Positions 9,083 to 18,356 of a DNA stretch of 64,000 nt are shown in pieces. Position numbers and translations under genes: made by a program. The notes below the pieces were generated by a model. The model searched no databases. It was given only the letters and a program-made list of their open reading frames with translations, and was not told the DNA's origin. The DNA lies in NCBI RefSeq assembly GCF_006715635.1, contig NZ_VFNP01000002.1:806001-870000 (forward strand), given 5' to 3'. Positions within the stretch are counted from its first letter, which is position 1, and the number at the start of each line of letters is the position of its first letter. This stretch comes from Streptomyces sp. SLBN-118. GTDB taxonomy: Bacteria > Actinomycetota > Actinomycetes > Streptomycetales > Streptomycetaceae.

Positions 9083-10162
9083 ATGGCTCCACCGGACAGC
9101 CGGTCGGCTGCGCGCGAGCGCGGCAGCGCGACCGACGTCGCCGGCGTCGTCGTCCTCAGTGGATGCGTCGTGTGGTCGCTCGTGAGCGCGGCCGGGCGCG
9201 AGGCACGGCCTGAGGGCGTGCTGCTCGCCGTGTTCGCCGTCGCTGCGGGCTACGCCTGCGGGCGTATCTGCGGCACGCTCCTGCCGGTCGCCGCCCCCGG
9301 CGCGGCAGCGCTCGCGGCCCTCGGCCTGGCGATCGCCTCACGGCAGGGCGTTCCCGGTGCGAACCCGGGCGCGCCCACCCAGCCAGGTCACACCGGGGCT
9401 GCCGCCGCCCTGCTGGTACTCGCCGCGGGCGCTGCCTGCTGCGCAGCCGCGGCGGCTCGCCCGCCTGTGCTGCGTCTCGCCCTGCGGCTGCTTGCTCTCG
9501 CCGTCGCCTCCACAGCGCTGGCGCTTGGCTGGGTGACCGGGTTCGCCGCTGCGATCGGCGTGCTGCTCTGTTCGCTCGCGGCGGCCCGGATGCGCTGGCG
9601 GACCCTGGCGCTCGCGGGCCTCGCCGTCGCCACCGGCCTCGTCGTCGCCATCTCGTGGGGCGTGGCCGAGGACTCCCTGCCGCAGGGGCTCACGGTCTCG
9701 CTGGAGGGTCAGCTGACCCAGAACCGCGTGGCGCTGTGGCAGGACGCGGTCGCCCTCGCCAAGGAGAATCCGGTACGGGGCGTGGGCCCCGACCGCTTCG
9801 GCACGCTCAGCACCACAGCCCAGCAGTCGCTGGGTTCCGACGGCAAGCCGCACTCGGCGTCGCTGCAGCAGGCGGCCGAGCAGGGTGTGGTGGGGGTGGC
9901 TCTGCTGGGGGCGGTGTTCGGCTGGTTGTTGTACAGCTTGTGGCGCTCGCCCCGGTCCACGCCGGTGGTGCTGAGCGCGGGCGCCACGTTGACGGCACTG
10001 GCGTTCCTGGCGAGCGTCGGCAACGCGCTGAGCTTCACACCGGTGACGGCGGGCGCGGGGCTGCTCGCTGGTCTGGCGACTGCGCGCATGGCGGGCGAGG
10101 GCAGCACCCGAGCGCAGGGGCATCCGGCACGGCAGAGGCACGCGGACAGCCGGGTGCGCTAA
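9083..10162 (+). CDS. O-antigen ligase/polymerase-like membrane protein
   Basis: A 359-residue polytopic protein with about eight or nine hydrophobic segments, rich in Ala and Leu. The segment RVALWQDAVALAKENPVRGV, followed by HSASLQQAAEQGVVGVALLG, is the hallmark of the Wzy_C/WaaL ligase family: a periplasmic-type loop with an Arg and a His before the last helices. Proteins of this family join polysaccharide or glycan units on the outer membrane face; in actinomycetes the substrate is usually unknown. The protein is shorter than typical WaaL proteins (about 400-450), lacking some N-terminal helices. GGGGGG lies about 8 bases before the ATG. A small 6-bp-stem hairpin follows the stop codon. 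Confidence 0.72.
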   Translation: MAPPDSRSAARERGSATDVAGVVVLSGCVVWSLVSAAGREARPEGVLLAVFAVAAGYACGRICGTLLPVAAPGAAALAALGLAIASRQGVPGANPGAPTQPGHTGAAAALLVLAAGAACCAAAAARPPVLRLALRLLALAVASTALALGWVTGFAAAIGVLLCSLAAARMRWRTLALAGLAVATGLVVAISWGVAEDSLPQGLTVSLEGQLTQNRVALWQDAVALAKENPVRGVGPDRFGTLSTTAQQSLGSDGKPHSASLQQAAEQGVVGVALLGAVFGWLLYSLWRSPRSTPVVLSAGATLTALAFLASVGNALSFTPVTAGAGLLAGLATARMAGEGSTRAQGHPARQRHADSRVR

Positions 10163-10182
10163 GTCGTACGGGGAGGTCGAGG

Positions 10183-10197
10183 GGGAGCCTCGCTCCC
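10183..10197. terminator. short GC hairpin between convergent genes
   Basis: GGGAGC-CTC-GCTCCC forms a 6-bp stem with a 3-base loop in the 44-base gap between the O-antigen-ligase-like gene and the convergent membrane gene. There is no T-run. It could end transcripts from both sides, but the stem is short. Confidence 0.35.
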
Positions 10198-10206
10198 ACC
10201 GCAGGC

Positions 10207-10773
10207 TCAGGCCTGGCCGGTGCGGGCCGGCCCCGCGCCGGCCAGACCGAGGCAGTGACGGATCGCCCTGACTGCCTCTTCCGCGTCGTCGACGGTCACC
10301 GTGAAGATCCTTCCGTCGCCCAGCGTGACGACGATGCCCTCACCACGGCGTACGACCACGGCCGTGCCCTTCTCGGGGCGCCAGCGATACCCCCAGCCTC
10401 CCCAGTGCCGCGGATTGACCTTCGGGTCGAACTCCGCGCACACGACATGGGAGAGCGGGATCCGTCGCCGTGGCAGGCCCATGTAGCCGCAGCGCACCTC
10501 GACAGCATCGCGGTCCACCTTTACCGCCACATGGACGAAGGCGAGGGTCCCGAACAGGATGAACAGCCCTGCCGCGACACAGCCGATCACGGACATCAGC
10601 AGGGCGACGATGCCCGAGGTCCAGGTGGAGTCGACGGCGAGCTCGACACCCAGCGCCATGCAGGCCGCACCCGCCGCGGCGAGCAGCCACTGAAAGCGGT
10701 TCGTCGCGCGCCCGGTCCAGACCGCCGGCCGCGGCTCCACGGTGGGCGATGAGTCGTGGGGGTGCTCCGTCAT
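10207..10773 (-). CDS. membrane protein of unknown function with PH-like domain
   Basis: A 188-residue protein with two membrane segments (about residues 28-48 and 52-78) followed by a C-terminal domain rich in beta strands (VKVDRDAVEVRCGYMG, then RIPLSHVVCAEFDPKVNP). This layout resembles bacterial PH-domain membrane proteins. The WGGWGYRWRPEKGTAVVVRRGEG stretch, in which a Gly/Trp loop precedes a strand, is typical of that group. No catalytic residues are seen. ATG start at 10773. Function unknown; it faces the convergent O-antigen-ligase-like gene. Confidence 0.75.
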   Translation of the reverse strand: MTEHPHDSSPTVEPRPAVWTGRATNRFQWLLAAAGAACMALGVELAVDSTWTSGIVALLMSVIGCVAAGLFILFGTLAFVHVAVKVDRDAVEVRCGYMGLPRRRIPLSHVVCAEFDPKVNPRHWGGWGYRWRPEKGTAVVVRRGEGIVVTLGDGRIFTVTVDDAEEAVRAIRHCLGLAGAGPARTGQA

Positions 10774-10861
10774 GGACGCAGAGTACCGGGCTTCCGGCGG
10801 CTCAGCAGGAACTCGGGAGTCGAGAACGGGCCAACGCTGAGCGCCACTGTGGCGGTCACCG

Positions 10862-11635
10862 TCAGTGTGCGGGCGTCACTGCCTGGAGCAGACGGCCTTC
10901 GGCATAGCTCATCGACTGTCCCGGAAGAGCGGACTCACGGCCGCTGAGCAGCACGGTGAGCCGGCTTCCCGGGGTTGCGTCAGGGGCGGGCAGTTCGCCG
11001 ATACGGCGCAGCGCCTGCGCGGCCACGGCCTCGGCCGAACCATGCAGGACCACCTGTCCGCCGACGGCGGCACTGATGCGGTCGGCGACCAGCTCGTAAT
11101 GGGTGCAGCCCAGGACGACGGCCCTTACATCGGCGGGTGTCAGGGCAGCTGCTGCCGCCACCGCCGCGTCGATGGCCGTCTCGTCCGCGTGCTGTACGGC
11201 ATCGGCCAGCCCGGGGCACGGCACCTCGGTCACGGTGACCGAGTCGGCGAAGTCCCGGATGAGGGCTCGCTGGTACGGGCTGCCGGTCGTGGCGGGCGTG
11301 GCCCAGATCGCGACGGGGCCGCCGCCCGCGGACGCCGGTTTGATCGCGGGAACCGTCCCGATGACCGGGATCGCGGGCTCCAGCTCCGCGCGCAGCGTGG
11401 GCAGGGCGTGCACGGAGGCCGTGTTGCAGGCGACGATCAGAGCGTCGGGGCCGTACGCGGCCGCCGCACGGGCCACGGCGAGCGCACGCCCGGTCACATC
11501 GTCCGCCGTACGCGGCCCCCAGGGCATGCCGTCGGGGTCGGACGAGAGGACCAGATCCGCGTCCGGCCGCAGCCGGCGCACCGCGGCGGCCGCCGCGAGC
11601 AGGCCGATTCCGGAGTCCATGAGCGCGATCTTCAC
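10862..11635 (-). CDS. glutamate/aspartate racemase family protein
   Basis: A 257-residue member of the Asp/Glu racemase family. The two catalytic cysteines are in VACNTAS (Cys70) and LGCTHYE (Cys177), and the N-terminal DSGIG loop is the substrate-binding motif of MurI-type glutamate racemases. It would interconvert L- and D-glutamate for peptidoglycan. The second half is more Ala-rich than typical MurI and the context is not a division or wall cluster, so it could be a second racemase paralogue. The GTG start at 11635 gives VKIALMDSG. It is divergent from the glycosyltransferase gene at 11694, with 58 bases between them. Confidence 0.8.
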   Translation of the reverse strand: MKIALMDSGIGLLAAAAAVRRLRPDADLVLSSDPDGMPWGPRTADDVTGRALAVARAAAAYGPDALIVACNTASVHALPTLRAELEPAIPVIGTVPAIKPASAGGGPVAIWATPATTGSPYQRALIRDFADSVTVTEVPCPGLADAVQHADETAIDAAVAAAAALTPADVRAVVLGCTHYELVADRISAAVGGQVVLHGSAEAVAAQALRRIGELPAPDATPGSRLTVLLSGRESALPGQSMSYAEGRLLQAVTPAH

Positions 11636-11693
11636 CCGGTCACCTTAATCGACTGCCCTTGCGGTACCGGCATGGTGGGGCAGACTGCGGCGA

Positions 11694-12869
11694 ATGAGCG
11701 CCATTGCCTGGACCGCCGCCGGATCGCTCGCCGCCTGGGGGTGGCTGCTGCTCGGGCAGGGCTTCTTCTGGCGTACGGACCAGCGGCTCCCCCGGCGCGG
11801 GGCCCCCGCCGACTGGCCGGATGTGGCCGTTGTCGTGCCCGCGCGGGACGAGGCGAGGGTGCTCCCGGCCGGCCTACCCTCGCTCCTGGCCCAGGACTAT
11901 CCCGGCCGCGCGGAGATCGTGCTGGTCGACGACGGCAGTACGGACGGGACCGGGGAGGTGGCCCGCGCGCTGTCCCGTCAGCACGGCGGGCTGCCGCTGC
12001 GGGTGGTCTCCCCCGGTGAGCCGGAGCCCGGCTGGACCGGGAAGCTCTGGGCGCTGCGGCACGGCATCGCAGTGGCCCGGGCCGCGCGCGAGCCCGAGTA
12101 TCTGCTGCTGACCGACGCGGACATCGCCCATGGTCCGGACAGCCTGCGCGAGTTGGTGGCCGCCGCCCGCATCCAGGGTCTCGACCTGGTCTCCCAGATG
12201 GCCAGGCTGCGGGTCGCGAGCGGGTGGGAGCGACTGGTGGTGCCCGCCTTCGTCTACTTCTTCTCGCAGCTCTACCCCTTCCGTTGGGTCAACCGCCCGG
12301 GCGCCCGGACAGCGGCCGCCGCGGGCGGCTGCGTCCTGCTGCGCACCGAGGCCGCCGAGCGGGCGGGCGTACCGGAGTCGATCCGGCAGGCGGTGATCGA
12401 CGATGTTTCGCTGGCCCGGGCGGTGCAGCGGACGGGCGGCCGGATCTGGCTGGGACTTGCGGAGGGCGTGGACAGCGTGCGGCCGTATCCGCGGCTGGCG
12501 GACCTGTGGCGGATGGTGTCGCGCTGCGCGTACGCGCAACTGCTGCACAGCCCCCTGCTCCTGGCCGGAACAGTGGTGGGGCTCGCTCTCGTCTATCTCG
12601 TGCCGCCCGTCGCGCTGTGCGCCGGCGTGCTCGGCAACGACGCGGCCGCGGGCTGGGCCGGGGCTCTGGCGTGGGCGGTGATGACGGGCACGTATCTCCC
12701 GATGCTGCGCTACTACCGCCAACCGCTGCTGCTCGCGCCCCTGCTGCCCTTCACCGCGCTGCTGTACCTGCTGATGACCGTCGATTCGGCCGTACAGCAC
12801 TACCGCGGCCGGGGAGCCGCCTGGAAGGGACGGACGTACTCACGCCCCGAGACGGCTCCCGACCGGTGA
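11694..12869 (+). CDS. glycosyltransferase family 2, HpnB-like
   Basis: A 391-residue membrane-bound GT2 enzyme. An N-terminal helix (about 4-24) is followed by a GT-A domain with VVVPARDEA, LVDDGSTDGT and the DxD-like TDADI motif (about residue 140), and then three or four membrane helices at the C-terminus (about 280-360). The TGKLWALRHG segment and the FRWVNRPG loop match the family named hopene-associated glycosyltransferase HpnB. No hopanoid biosynthesis genes are in the window, so the acceptor is unknown. The product is probably a glycolipid made at the cytoplasmic membrane face. Confidence 0.82.
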   Translation: MSAIAWTAAGSLAAWGWLLLGQGFFWRTDQRLPRRGAPADWPDVAVVVPARDEARVLPAGLPSLLAQDYPGRAEIVLVDDGSTDGTGEVARALSRQHGGLPLRVVSPGEPEPGWTGKLWALRHGIAVARAAREPEYLLLTDADIAHGPDSLRELVAAARIQGLDLVSQMARLRVASGWERLVVPAFVYFFSQLYPFRWVNRPGARTAAAAGGCVLLRTEAAERAGVPESIRQAVIDDVSLARAVQRTGGRIWLGLAEGVDSVRPYPRLADLWRMVSRCAYAQLLHSPLLLAGTVVGLALVYLVPPVALCAGVLGNDAAAGWAGALAWAVMTGTYLPMLRYYRQPLLLAPLLPFTALLYLLMTVDSAVQHYRGRGAAWKGRTYSRPETAPDR

Positions 12870-12885
12870 GGCGTTCTGGCCGGGT

Positions 12886-14133
12886 TCACTTTCTGCCGGG
12901 CGTCCAGTTCATGCCCCAGCCGTACGCGTAGTCGATGGTGCGCTGCGGGCTCACGCCGCGCTCCGGGACCAGGAAGCGCGCCTCGCGCTGGACGACGAGA
13001 TCCGAGCCGGTGTTGGTGATCAGCGCGAGCGCGCAGACCGTCGACGGCACGGTGCACTCACCCAGCGAGAAGTCGATCGCCGCGCCGTTCTGCGGCTGGA
13101 GGGTGACCGTCGCGTCCAGATCGGCGAAGCTGCGTGCTCCTTCGTAGATGGTGACGAAGATGACCACGCGGCGCAGCCGGTCCTTGTGATCGAGGTTGAT
13201 GGTGAGGTTCTCGCCGGAGGTGCCGCCGGTGCGGTCGTCCCCGTCGAGATGGATGTACGGGGGTTGGTGCAGCGCGCCGAAGGCGTTGCCGAGGGCCTGG
13301 ACCACGCCCTTGCGGCCGTCGGTGAGTTCGTAGAGCGCGCACAGGTCGAGGTCGAGGTCGCCGTGCATGGCGACGGCTCTGCCGAGTTTGGCGCCCCAGC
13401 CCTGGAACTGCTTGCGCACCTGCCAGCTGAGGTTGACGCGCATGGCTCCCGATGTGCCTCCCTGTTTGGTGAGGGAGACGGAGGGGGTGTCCTTGGTGAG
13501 CGTCACTTTGCTCAGGCGCACAGGAGTGGAGGGCGCGGCCACGGGAGGAGGCGGTGGTGCCGGAGGCATGACGGGCGCGGCGGGAACCGGGGCGGGTGCC
13601 GCCTGCTGCGGCTCGTCGACCGTGATGCCGAAGTCCGTCGCCAGGCCCTCGAGTCCGGTGCTGTAGCCCTGCCCCACCGCGCGGAATTTCCACGCGCCCT
13701 GGCGCCGGTACAGCTCACCCAGGACGAAGGCCGTCTCCACGGTCGCGTCCTGGCTGTCGTAGCGCGCGATCTCGGCGCCGGAGCCCGCGTCGAGCACCTT
13801 GATGTAGAGGCCGGGCACCTGCCCGAAGCTGCCGCGGTCCGCCGAGGCGGCCAGCACGATCTTCTCGATCGTGGGCTCCACGCGCGCGAGGTCGACCCAC
13901 ACCTGGTCCCTCACCCCGTCCGGCGCGGTCTGCTTTCCCTCGTGGCGTACGGCCCCCGAGGTGTGCGTCGGCTGGTTGTAGAAGACGAAGTCGGCGTCGG
14001 AACGGACCTTCCCCGATACCAGGAGGAGCGCCGAGGCATCGACGTCGGGCACGCCGGGGCCTGTATGCCAGCCCAATTCGACGCGCACCTGCGGCGCCGG
14101 AACCGGCGTATTCGCTCCTTTAAGCATGGCCAT
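12886..14133 (-). CDS. double TerD-domain protein
   Basis: A 415-residue protein with two TerD (stress/tellurite-resistance type) domains joined by a Pro/Ala-rich linker. Domain 1 covers about residues 1-180 ([20 protein letters not shown] opening). The linker lies near 180-215 with a run of prolines. Domain 2 runs to the end ([17 protein letters not shown], then DDRTGG calcium-loop-like acidic motifs). The C-terminal tail [15 protein letters not shown] is typical of actinomycete members. TerD domains bind calcium; their role is thought to be in stress responses, and the exact role is unknown. I chose ATG 14133 over 14145 because GGGGGCGAG lies directly before it. Confidence 0.88.
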   Translation of the reverse strand: MAMLKGANTPVPAPQVRVELGWHTGPGVPDVDASALLLVSGKVRSDADFVFYNQPTHTSGAVRHEGKQTAPDGVRDQVWVDLARVEPTIEKIVLAASADRGSFGQVPGLYIKVLDAGSGAEIARYDSQDATVETAFVLGELYRRQGAWKFRAVGQGYSTGLEGLATDFGITVDEPQQAAPAPVPAAPVMPPAPPPPPVAAPSTPVRLSKVTLTKDTPSVSLTKQGGTSGAMRVNLSWQVRKQFQGWGAKLGRAVAMHGDLDLDLCALYELTDGRKGVVQALGNAFGALHQPPYIHLDGDDRTGGTSGENLTINLDHKDRLRRVVIFVTIYEGARSFADLDATVTLQPQNGAAIDFSLGECTVPSTVCALALITNTGSDLVVQREARFLVPERGVSPQRTIDYAYGWGMNWTPGRK

Positions 14134-14386
14134 GCTCGCCCCCATCGCGAGTCTGGGTGCCCGGAAAGTTCACCTGCCGACCACCTAATCATCCGAGCGG
14201 CCCGAACACCCCGGCCGACCCGTGGGTAACCCGCTCTCAGCTTGCGCTTTACACGATCTAAGCACTTGTCGGCGACCGATTTCCCCAGGTTCGCTCGCAT
14301 TGGGGATCCACGGTCACTCGCATCTCCCGAAACAACCCTCTTATCGGACTCCCCAACCGGCACATCGTGGGCTTAACTTATGTGCC

Positions 14387-14842
14387 ATGACGTCCCCCCG
14401 CGCCACGTACGGCGGCGGTTACTACTCCGCTCCGTCGTTCCCCGACACCCCCATCTACGACTCCCTGGTCGCGGAGCGGGGCACACCTCAGATCGCACCG
14501 ATCCGGGTGCCTTCCGCGTACGACACCGGCAACAGCTATCTGCCGGCGCTCCCCGCGGCCCTGCCCGCCCTCCCGGCGGCTCCCTCGCCTGTTCCCTCCT
14601 ACGGCTATCCGCAGCAGATGCAGCAGCCCATGCCACTGCAGCACGCACCTGCTCCTTACATCCCGCAGCAGCCCCAGGTGCCGCGCGGGTACCCCGGACC
14701 CCAGGGTTACGCCCAGCAGCAGCCGCGTCCGGTCGCCACCGGGTACGAAGCGATGCGGCCGGCGGCAACCCGCCCGGCTCCGGCGCCCGCCCCCTACGAC
14801 GACCCGTACAACCGCCCGTACCAGGGCGGCCGGGGGTACTGA
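14387..14842 (+). CDS. Pro/Gln/Tyr-rich small protein (DUF6643-like)
   Basis: A 151-residue low-complexity protein. The N-terminal 45 residues (MTSPRATYGGGYYSAPSFPD, then IYDSLVAERGTPQIAPIRVP) are ordered-looking and resemble a widely conserved Streptomyces family that I recall as DUF6643. The rest is Pro, Gln, Ala and Tyr rich, with repeated PQQ and PYD units. There is no signal peptide or membrane helix, so it is probably cytoplasmic and disordered. ATG 14387 begins the conserved part; an upstream in-frame start at 14222 gives residues with no sign of selection. It is divergent from the TerD gene. A strong hairpin downstream (14970-15000) probably ends its transcript. Function unknown. Confidence 0.75.
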   Translation: MTSPRATYGGGYYSAPSFPDTPIYDSLVAERGTPQIAPIRVPSAYDTGNSYLPALPAALPALPAAPSPVPSYGYPQQMQQPMPLQHAPAPYIPQQPQVPRGYPGPQGYAQQQPRPVATGYEAMRPAATRPAPAPAPYDDPYNRPYQGGRGY

Positions 14843-15228
14843 CCGACCGACTGTTTACCCGGTCCGACGGGGATGCGGGGTGCACACCCGGCGAACGGCT
14901 GAGCAGCCGCGGGGATTCGCCGGGGGGACCGTCGGTGGGCACTGATCGACCCTTCGGCCACAGTGGCCGACCAACGCCGGCAGCGACTGCCGGCGTTGGT
15001 GCTTGTCCGGGGCCTTCCGCCGGGCGGCGGATTCCGGCCGTTCCGCGCCGATCCGGCCGATCCGCGCCATTGCACTCCCGTGGGAACCCTCCGTGGTGCC
15101 AGGCGCGTTGAACCGGTGGCGGGGGGCCGGAGCGCGGCGAGGGGCAGGGGTGACGTTGTTTTCTCCTGGCGCCGCCCGCCTGTGCCGTGCCGTACCGGGC
15201 TATGACGGACGGAAGGGGGTGCAGGATC
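14843..15228. other. non-coding gap of 386 bases with one strong hairpin
   Basis: No convincing gene is visible between the Pro-rich protein and the Rv1733c-family gene. It contains the perfect 14-bp-stem hairpin annotated separately and, at its 3' end, the GGAAGGGGG ribosome site at 15211-15219 of the next gene. Any promoter for the next gene must lie between 15001 and 15200; I see no clear -35/-10 pair there. Confidence 0.6.
14970..15000. terminator. perfect 14-bp-stem terminator hairpin
   Basis: ACCAACGCCGGCAG pairs fully with CTGCCGGCGTTGGT around a CGA loop. It lies 128 bases after the stop codon of the gene at 14387, and GCTTG follows. There is no U-run, as is common for actinomycete terminators. 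Confidence 0.8.
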
Positions 15229-15837
15229 GTGCGAGCAGCCACAGGAATCTGGCGCTGGCGCCACAATCCCCTGCGCCGTGCGACCGATCTCTTCGAGGCA
15301 TGGCTGGCTCTCGTCGCCGCCGCGCTTCTCGTCACGGCCGCTCCGGCCGTCGGCTGGCTCGGCGGGAGTCTCACCGACGACTTACTGCGTCAATCGGTGC
15401 GGATCCAGCGCCAGCAGCGTCATCCGGTCACCGCGACGGTATTGAGACCGGCCGGGGAGTCCAAGCCCTCGGCGTACGACCCCGAGGGCGCGGCGGCCCG
15501 TGAGAAGCGCCGGCCCGTCGTGGCGAAATGGACGGCGGTGGACGGCAGCCGGCACACCGGCACGCTGTCCGCGGTGCTGCGAACCGCACGGGCCGGTGAC
15601 ACGTTCACCATCTGGACCGACCGCACCGGCCGGCTCGTCAATCGTCCGCTCGACGCGGCGACCGCCCGGGTGCATGCCGTTGCCGCGGGCATCGGCGCCG
15701 CTGTGACCACCGGGGGGCTCGTCGAAGGCGCCAGACGGCTGGTCATGTGGCGGCTCATACGACGCAGATACGCGCGCCTGGACTCGGCCTGGGCCGCGGC
15801 GGGCCCCGACTGGGGTCGCACCGGCGCGGGCAACTGA
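15229..15837 (+). CDS. Rv1733c-family membrane protein with a TTA codon
   Basis: A 202-residue protein with two membrane segments (about residues 28-48 and 145-165) and an extracytoplasmic middle domain. The opening WRWRHNPLRRATDLFEAWLA is the signature of the Rv1733c family of actinobacterial membrane proteins, whose role is not established. I chose GTG 15229 because GGAAGGGGG ends about 9 bases upstream; ATG 15202 would put that site inside the gene. Residue 52 is encoded by TTA (15382-15384), the rare leucine codon read by the bldA tRNA in Streptomyces. Its expression may therefore be tied to development. Confidence 0.85.
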   Translation: MRAATGIWRWRHNPLRRATDLFEAWLALVAAALLVTAAPAVGWLGGSLTDDLLRQSVRIQRQQRHPVTATVLRPAGESKPSAYDPEGAAAREKRRPVVAKWTAVDGSRHTGTLSAVLRTARAGDTFTIWTDRTGRLVNRPLDAATARVHAVAAGIGAAVTTGGLVEGARRLVMWRLIRRRYARLDSAWAAAGPDWGRTGAGN

Positions 15838-15962
15838 CCGGTCGCATCTCGTCAACTCCCGCTCGTCGCGCGCGCTACGGTGGTGCGACCCTTCGGGGGT
15901 CAGGGGGCGTCCCCTCAGAGGCGCGGCGGAGCAGTTTCACACGGTGGGGGCAGAGCAGCACG

Positions 15963-18356
15963 ATGGCACAGGGCACGGTCCAGGTGACGCACACCGGCAC
16001 ATCGCGGTGGCGGCGCCGCACGGGCGAGTACCCCTCACTGGCCGCAGCCCTGGAGGCCGCAGGCGACGGCGACATCCTCACCGTCGCGCCGGGGACGTAC
16101 CGCGAAAACCTCGTCGTCCAGCGGGCGGTGACCCTGCGCGGTGCCGAGGGCGCCGTCGGTTCGGTGCGCATCGCGCCCGCCGACGGGGTGGCGCTGACCG
16201 TGCGTGCCTCGGCAACCGTCCAGGACCTCCATGTGGAGGGGCAGGACTCGGCGGCCCCCGCGCTGCTCGTCGAGGACGGCACTCCCGAACTGATCGATCT
16301 GCGGATCGTGACCCGTTCCGCGGCCGGTCTCGAGGTGCGTGGGGCGGCCCGGCCCACCGTCCGCCGCTGCACCGTCGACAATCCTGCGGGCGTCGGAATC
16401 GGCGTCCTGGACGGCGCGGGCGGGGTGTTCGAGGAGTGCGAGGTCGTCTCGGCCGGCCAGTCGGGCATCTCCGTGCGCGGCGGCGCGCATCCGCGTTTCG
16501 AGCGCTGCCGGGTGCATCACGCCTCGGGAGCCGGCCTGTCCGTGACCGGCGAGGGCAGCGGCCTGGAGGCAATCGGCTGCGAGGTGTACGAGATCAAGGG
16601 CACCGGCGTCCAGATCGCCTCGCGCGCCTCGGCCCATCTCACGGACTCGACCGTGCACCGCACGTCGGCGGACGGCGTCACGCTGGACACCGACGCCGTG
16701 CTCACACTCTCCGACTGCGATATTCACGATATTCCGGAGAACGCGATCGATCTGCGCTCCCGGTCGGTGCTCACTCTCACCCGCTCCACGGTGCGCCGCT
16801 TCGGGCGCAACGGCCTGTCGGTGTGGGATCCGGGCACCCGGGTCGATGCCAACCAGTGCGAGATCCACGACAGTACGGGCGACTATCCCGCGGTCTGGGT
16901 CAGCGACGGCGCGAGTGCCGTCCTCGACTCGTGCCGGGTCCACGACGTCCCGGACGCGCTGTTCGTCCTCGATCGCGGATCGCGCGTCGATGTCGTCGAC
17001 AGCGATCTCTCCCAGATCCGCAACACCGCGGTGTCGGTCAGCGACGGCGCGACCGCTCAGCTCGACGACTGCCGGATCAGGGAAGCCTCCACCGGCGCCT
17101 GGTTCCGTGACCACGGCAGCGGCGGCACCCTGAACGGCTGCACCATCGACGCGGCGCAGACCGGCGTGATCGTCACCAAGGGCGCGGATCCGGTGATCGA
17201 ACGCTGCACGGTCACCTCGCCCGCCGAGGCCGGTTTCTATGTCTCGGCAGAAGGCCGCGGCACCTTCCGCGGCTGCCGGGTCACCGGCAGTGGCGGCTAC
17301 GGGTTCCATGTGATGGACGGCTGCCGTACGACGCTGAGCCGCTGCCGCACCGAGCGCTGTGCGCGCGGCGGTTACGAGTTCGCCGAGTCCGACGGCGTGG
17401 TCGCAGAGGACTGCACGAGCGACGAGAGCGGCGTACGGACAGCGGCCGAGCCGACGACGGCCGTGCTCACGGCGACCCAGTCCCCCGGGCTGCTCACCAC
17501 CGTCCCCGCGCAGCCGGCCCCCGAGGCCGTGCCCCCCGAGCCCGTACGGGCCTCCGGTGCCGTGCTCGGCGAACTGGACGCGCTGGTGGGCCTGGAGAGC
17601 GTCAAGCGCGAAGTCCGCACGCTCACCAACATGATCGAGGTCGGAAGGCGCCGCCAGGAGGCGGGTCTCAAGGCCGCCTCCGTCCGCCGCCATCTGGTCT
17701 TCACCGGCTCTCCCGGGACCGGGAAGACGACCGTGGCGCGGTTGTACGGCGAGATCCTGGCCTCGCTCGGAGTGCTGGAGCGCGGCCATCTCGTCGAGGT
17801 CTCCCGCGTGGACCTGGTCGGCGAGCACATCGGCTCCACCGCGATCCGTACGCAGGAGGCATTCGACCGGGCGCGCGGCGGTGTCCTGTTCATCGACGAG
17901 GCCTATGCCCTCTCTCCCGAGGACTCGGGGCGGGACTTCGGCAAAGAGGCCATCGACACCCTGGTGAAGCTGATGGAGGACCACCGCGACGCCGTGGTGG
18001 TGATCGTCGCCGGGTACACGGCGGAGATGGAGCGGTTCCTGTCCGTCAACCCCGGTGTGGCTTCCCGGTTCTCGCGGACCATCACCTTCCACGACTACGC
18101 GCCCGAAGAGCTGCTGCGGATCGTGGAGCAGCAGGCCGAGGAGCATGAGTACCGGCTGGGCACGGGCACGGGTGAAGCACTGCTGAAGTACTTCACCGCG
18201 CTGCCCAAGGGGCCCGCCTTCGGCAACGGCCGCACCGCCCGCCAGACCTTCGAGTCGATGGTGGAGCGGCACGCGGGCCGGGTCGCCGAGCTCACCGAGG
18301 TGAACACCGACGACCTGACCCTGCTCTACCCGGACGATCTGCCCGAACTGCCCTGA
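15963..18356 (+). CDS. right-handed beta-helix / AAA+ ATPase fusion protein
   Basis: A 797-residue two-part protein. Residues about 15-495 are a long right-handed parallel beta-helix (pectate-lyase-like repeats of about 22-24 residues with recurring Cys-x-Val/Ile-x and D-x-G positions, such as DGAGGVFEECEVVSAGQSGI). After a Pro-rich linker (about 496-535), residues 545-797 are a CbbX/CfxQ-type AAA+ domain, with Walker A GSPGTGKTT near residue 582, Walker B VLFIDEAYAL near 641 and the arginine-finger region SRFSRTITF. The same AAA type occurs in EccA proteins of type VII secretion. The helix may bind a partner or glycan. I start at ATG 15963, where the sequence first looks like protein. Neighbours on both sides carry TTA codons. 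Confidence 0.87.
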   Translation: MAQGTVQVTHTGTSRWRRRTGEYPSLAAALEAAGDGDILTVAPGTYRENLVVQRAVTLRGAEGAVGSVRIAPADGVALTVRASATVQDLHVEGQDSAAPALLVEDGTPELIDLRIVTRSAAGLEVRGAARPTVRRCTVDNPAGVGIGVLDGAGGVFEECEVVSAGQSGISVRGGAHPRFERCRVHHASGAGLSVTGEGSGLEAIGCEVYEIKGTGVQIASRASAHLTDSTVHRTSADGVTLDTDAVLTLSDCDIHDIPENAIDLRSRSVLTLTRSTVRRFGRNGLSVWDPGTRVDANQCEIHDSTGDYPAVWVSDGASAVLDSCRVHDVPDALFVLDRGSRVDVVDSDLSQIRNTAVSVSDGATAQLDDCRIREASTGAWFRDHGSGGTLNGCTIDAAQTGVIVTKGADPVIERCTVTSPAEAGFYVSAEGRGTFRGCRVTGSGGYGFHVMDGCRTTLSRCRTERCARGGYEFAESDGVVAEDCTSDESGVRTAAEPTTAVLTATQSPGLLTTVPAQPAPEAVPPEPVRASGAVLGELDALVGLESVKREVRTLTNMIEVGRRRQEAGLKAASVRRHLVFTGSPGTGKTTVARLYGEILASLGVLERGHLVEVSRVDLVGEHIGSTAIRTQEAFDRARGGVLFIDEAYALSPEDSGRDFGKEAIDTLVKLMEDHRDAVVVIVAGYTAEMERFLSVNPGVASRFSRTITFHDYAPEELLRIVEQQAEEHEYRLGTGTGEALLKYFTALPKGPAFGNGRTARQTFESMVERHAGRVAELTEVNTDDLTLLYPDDLPELP

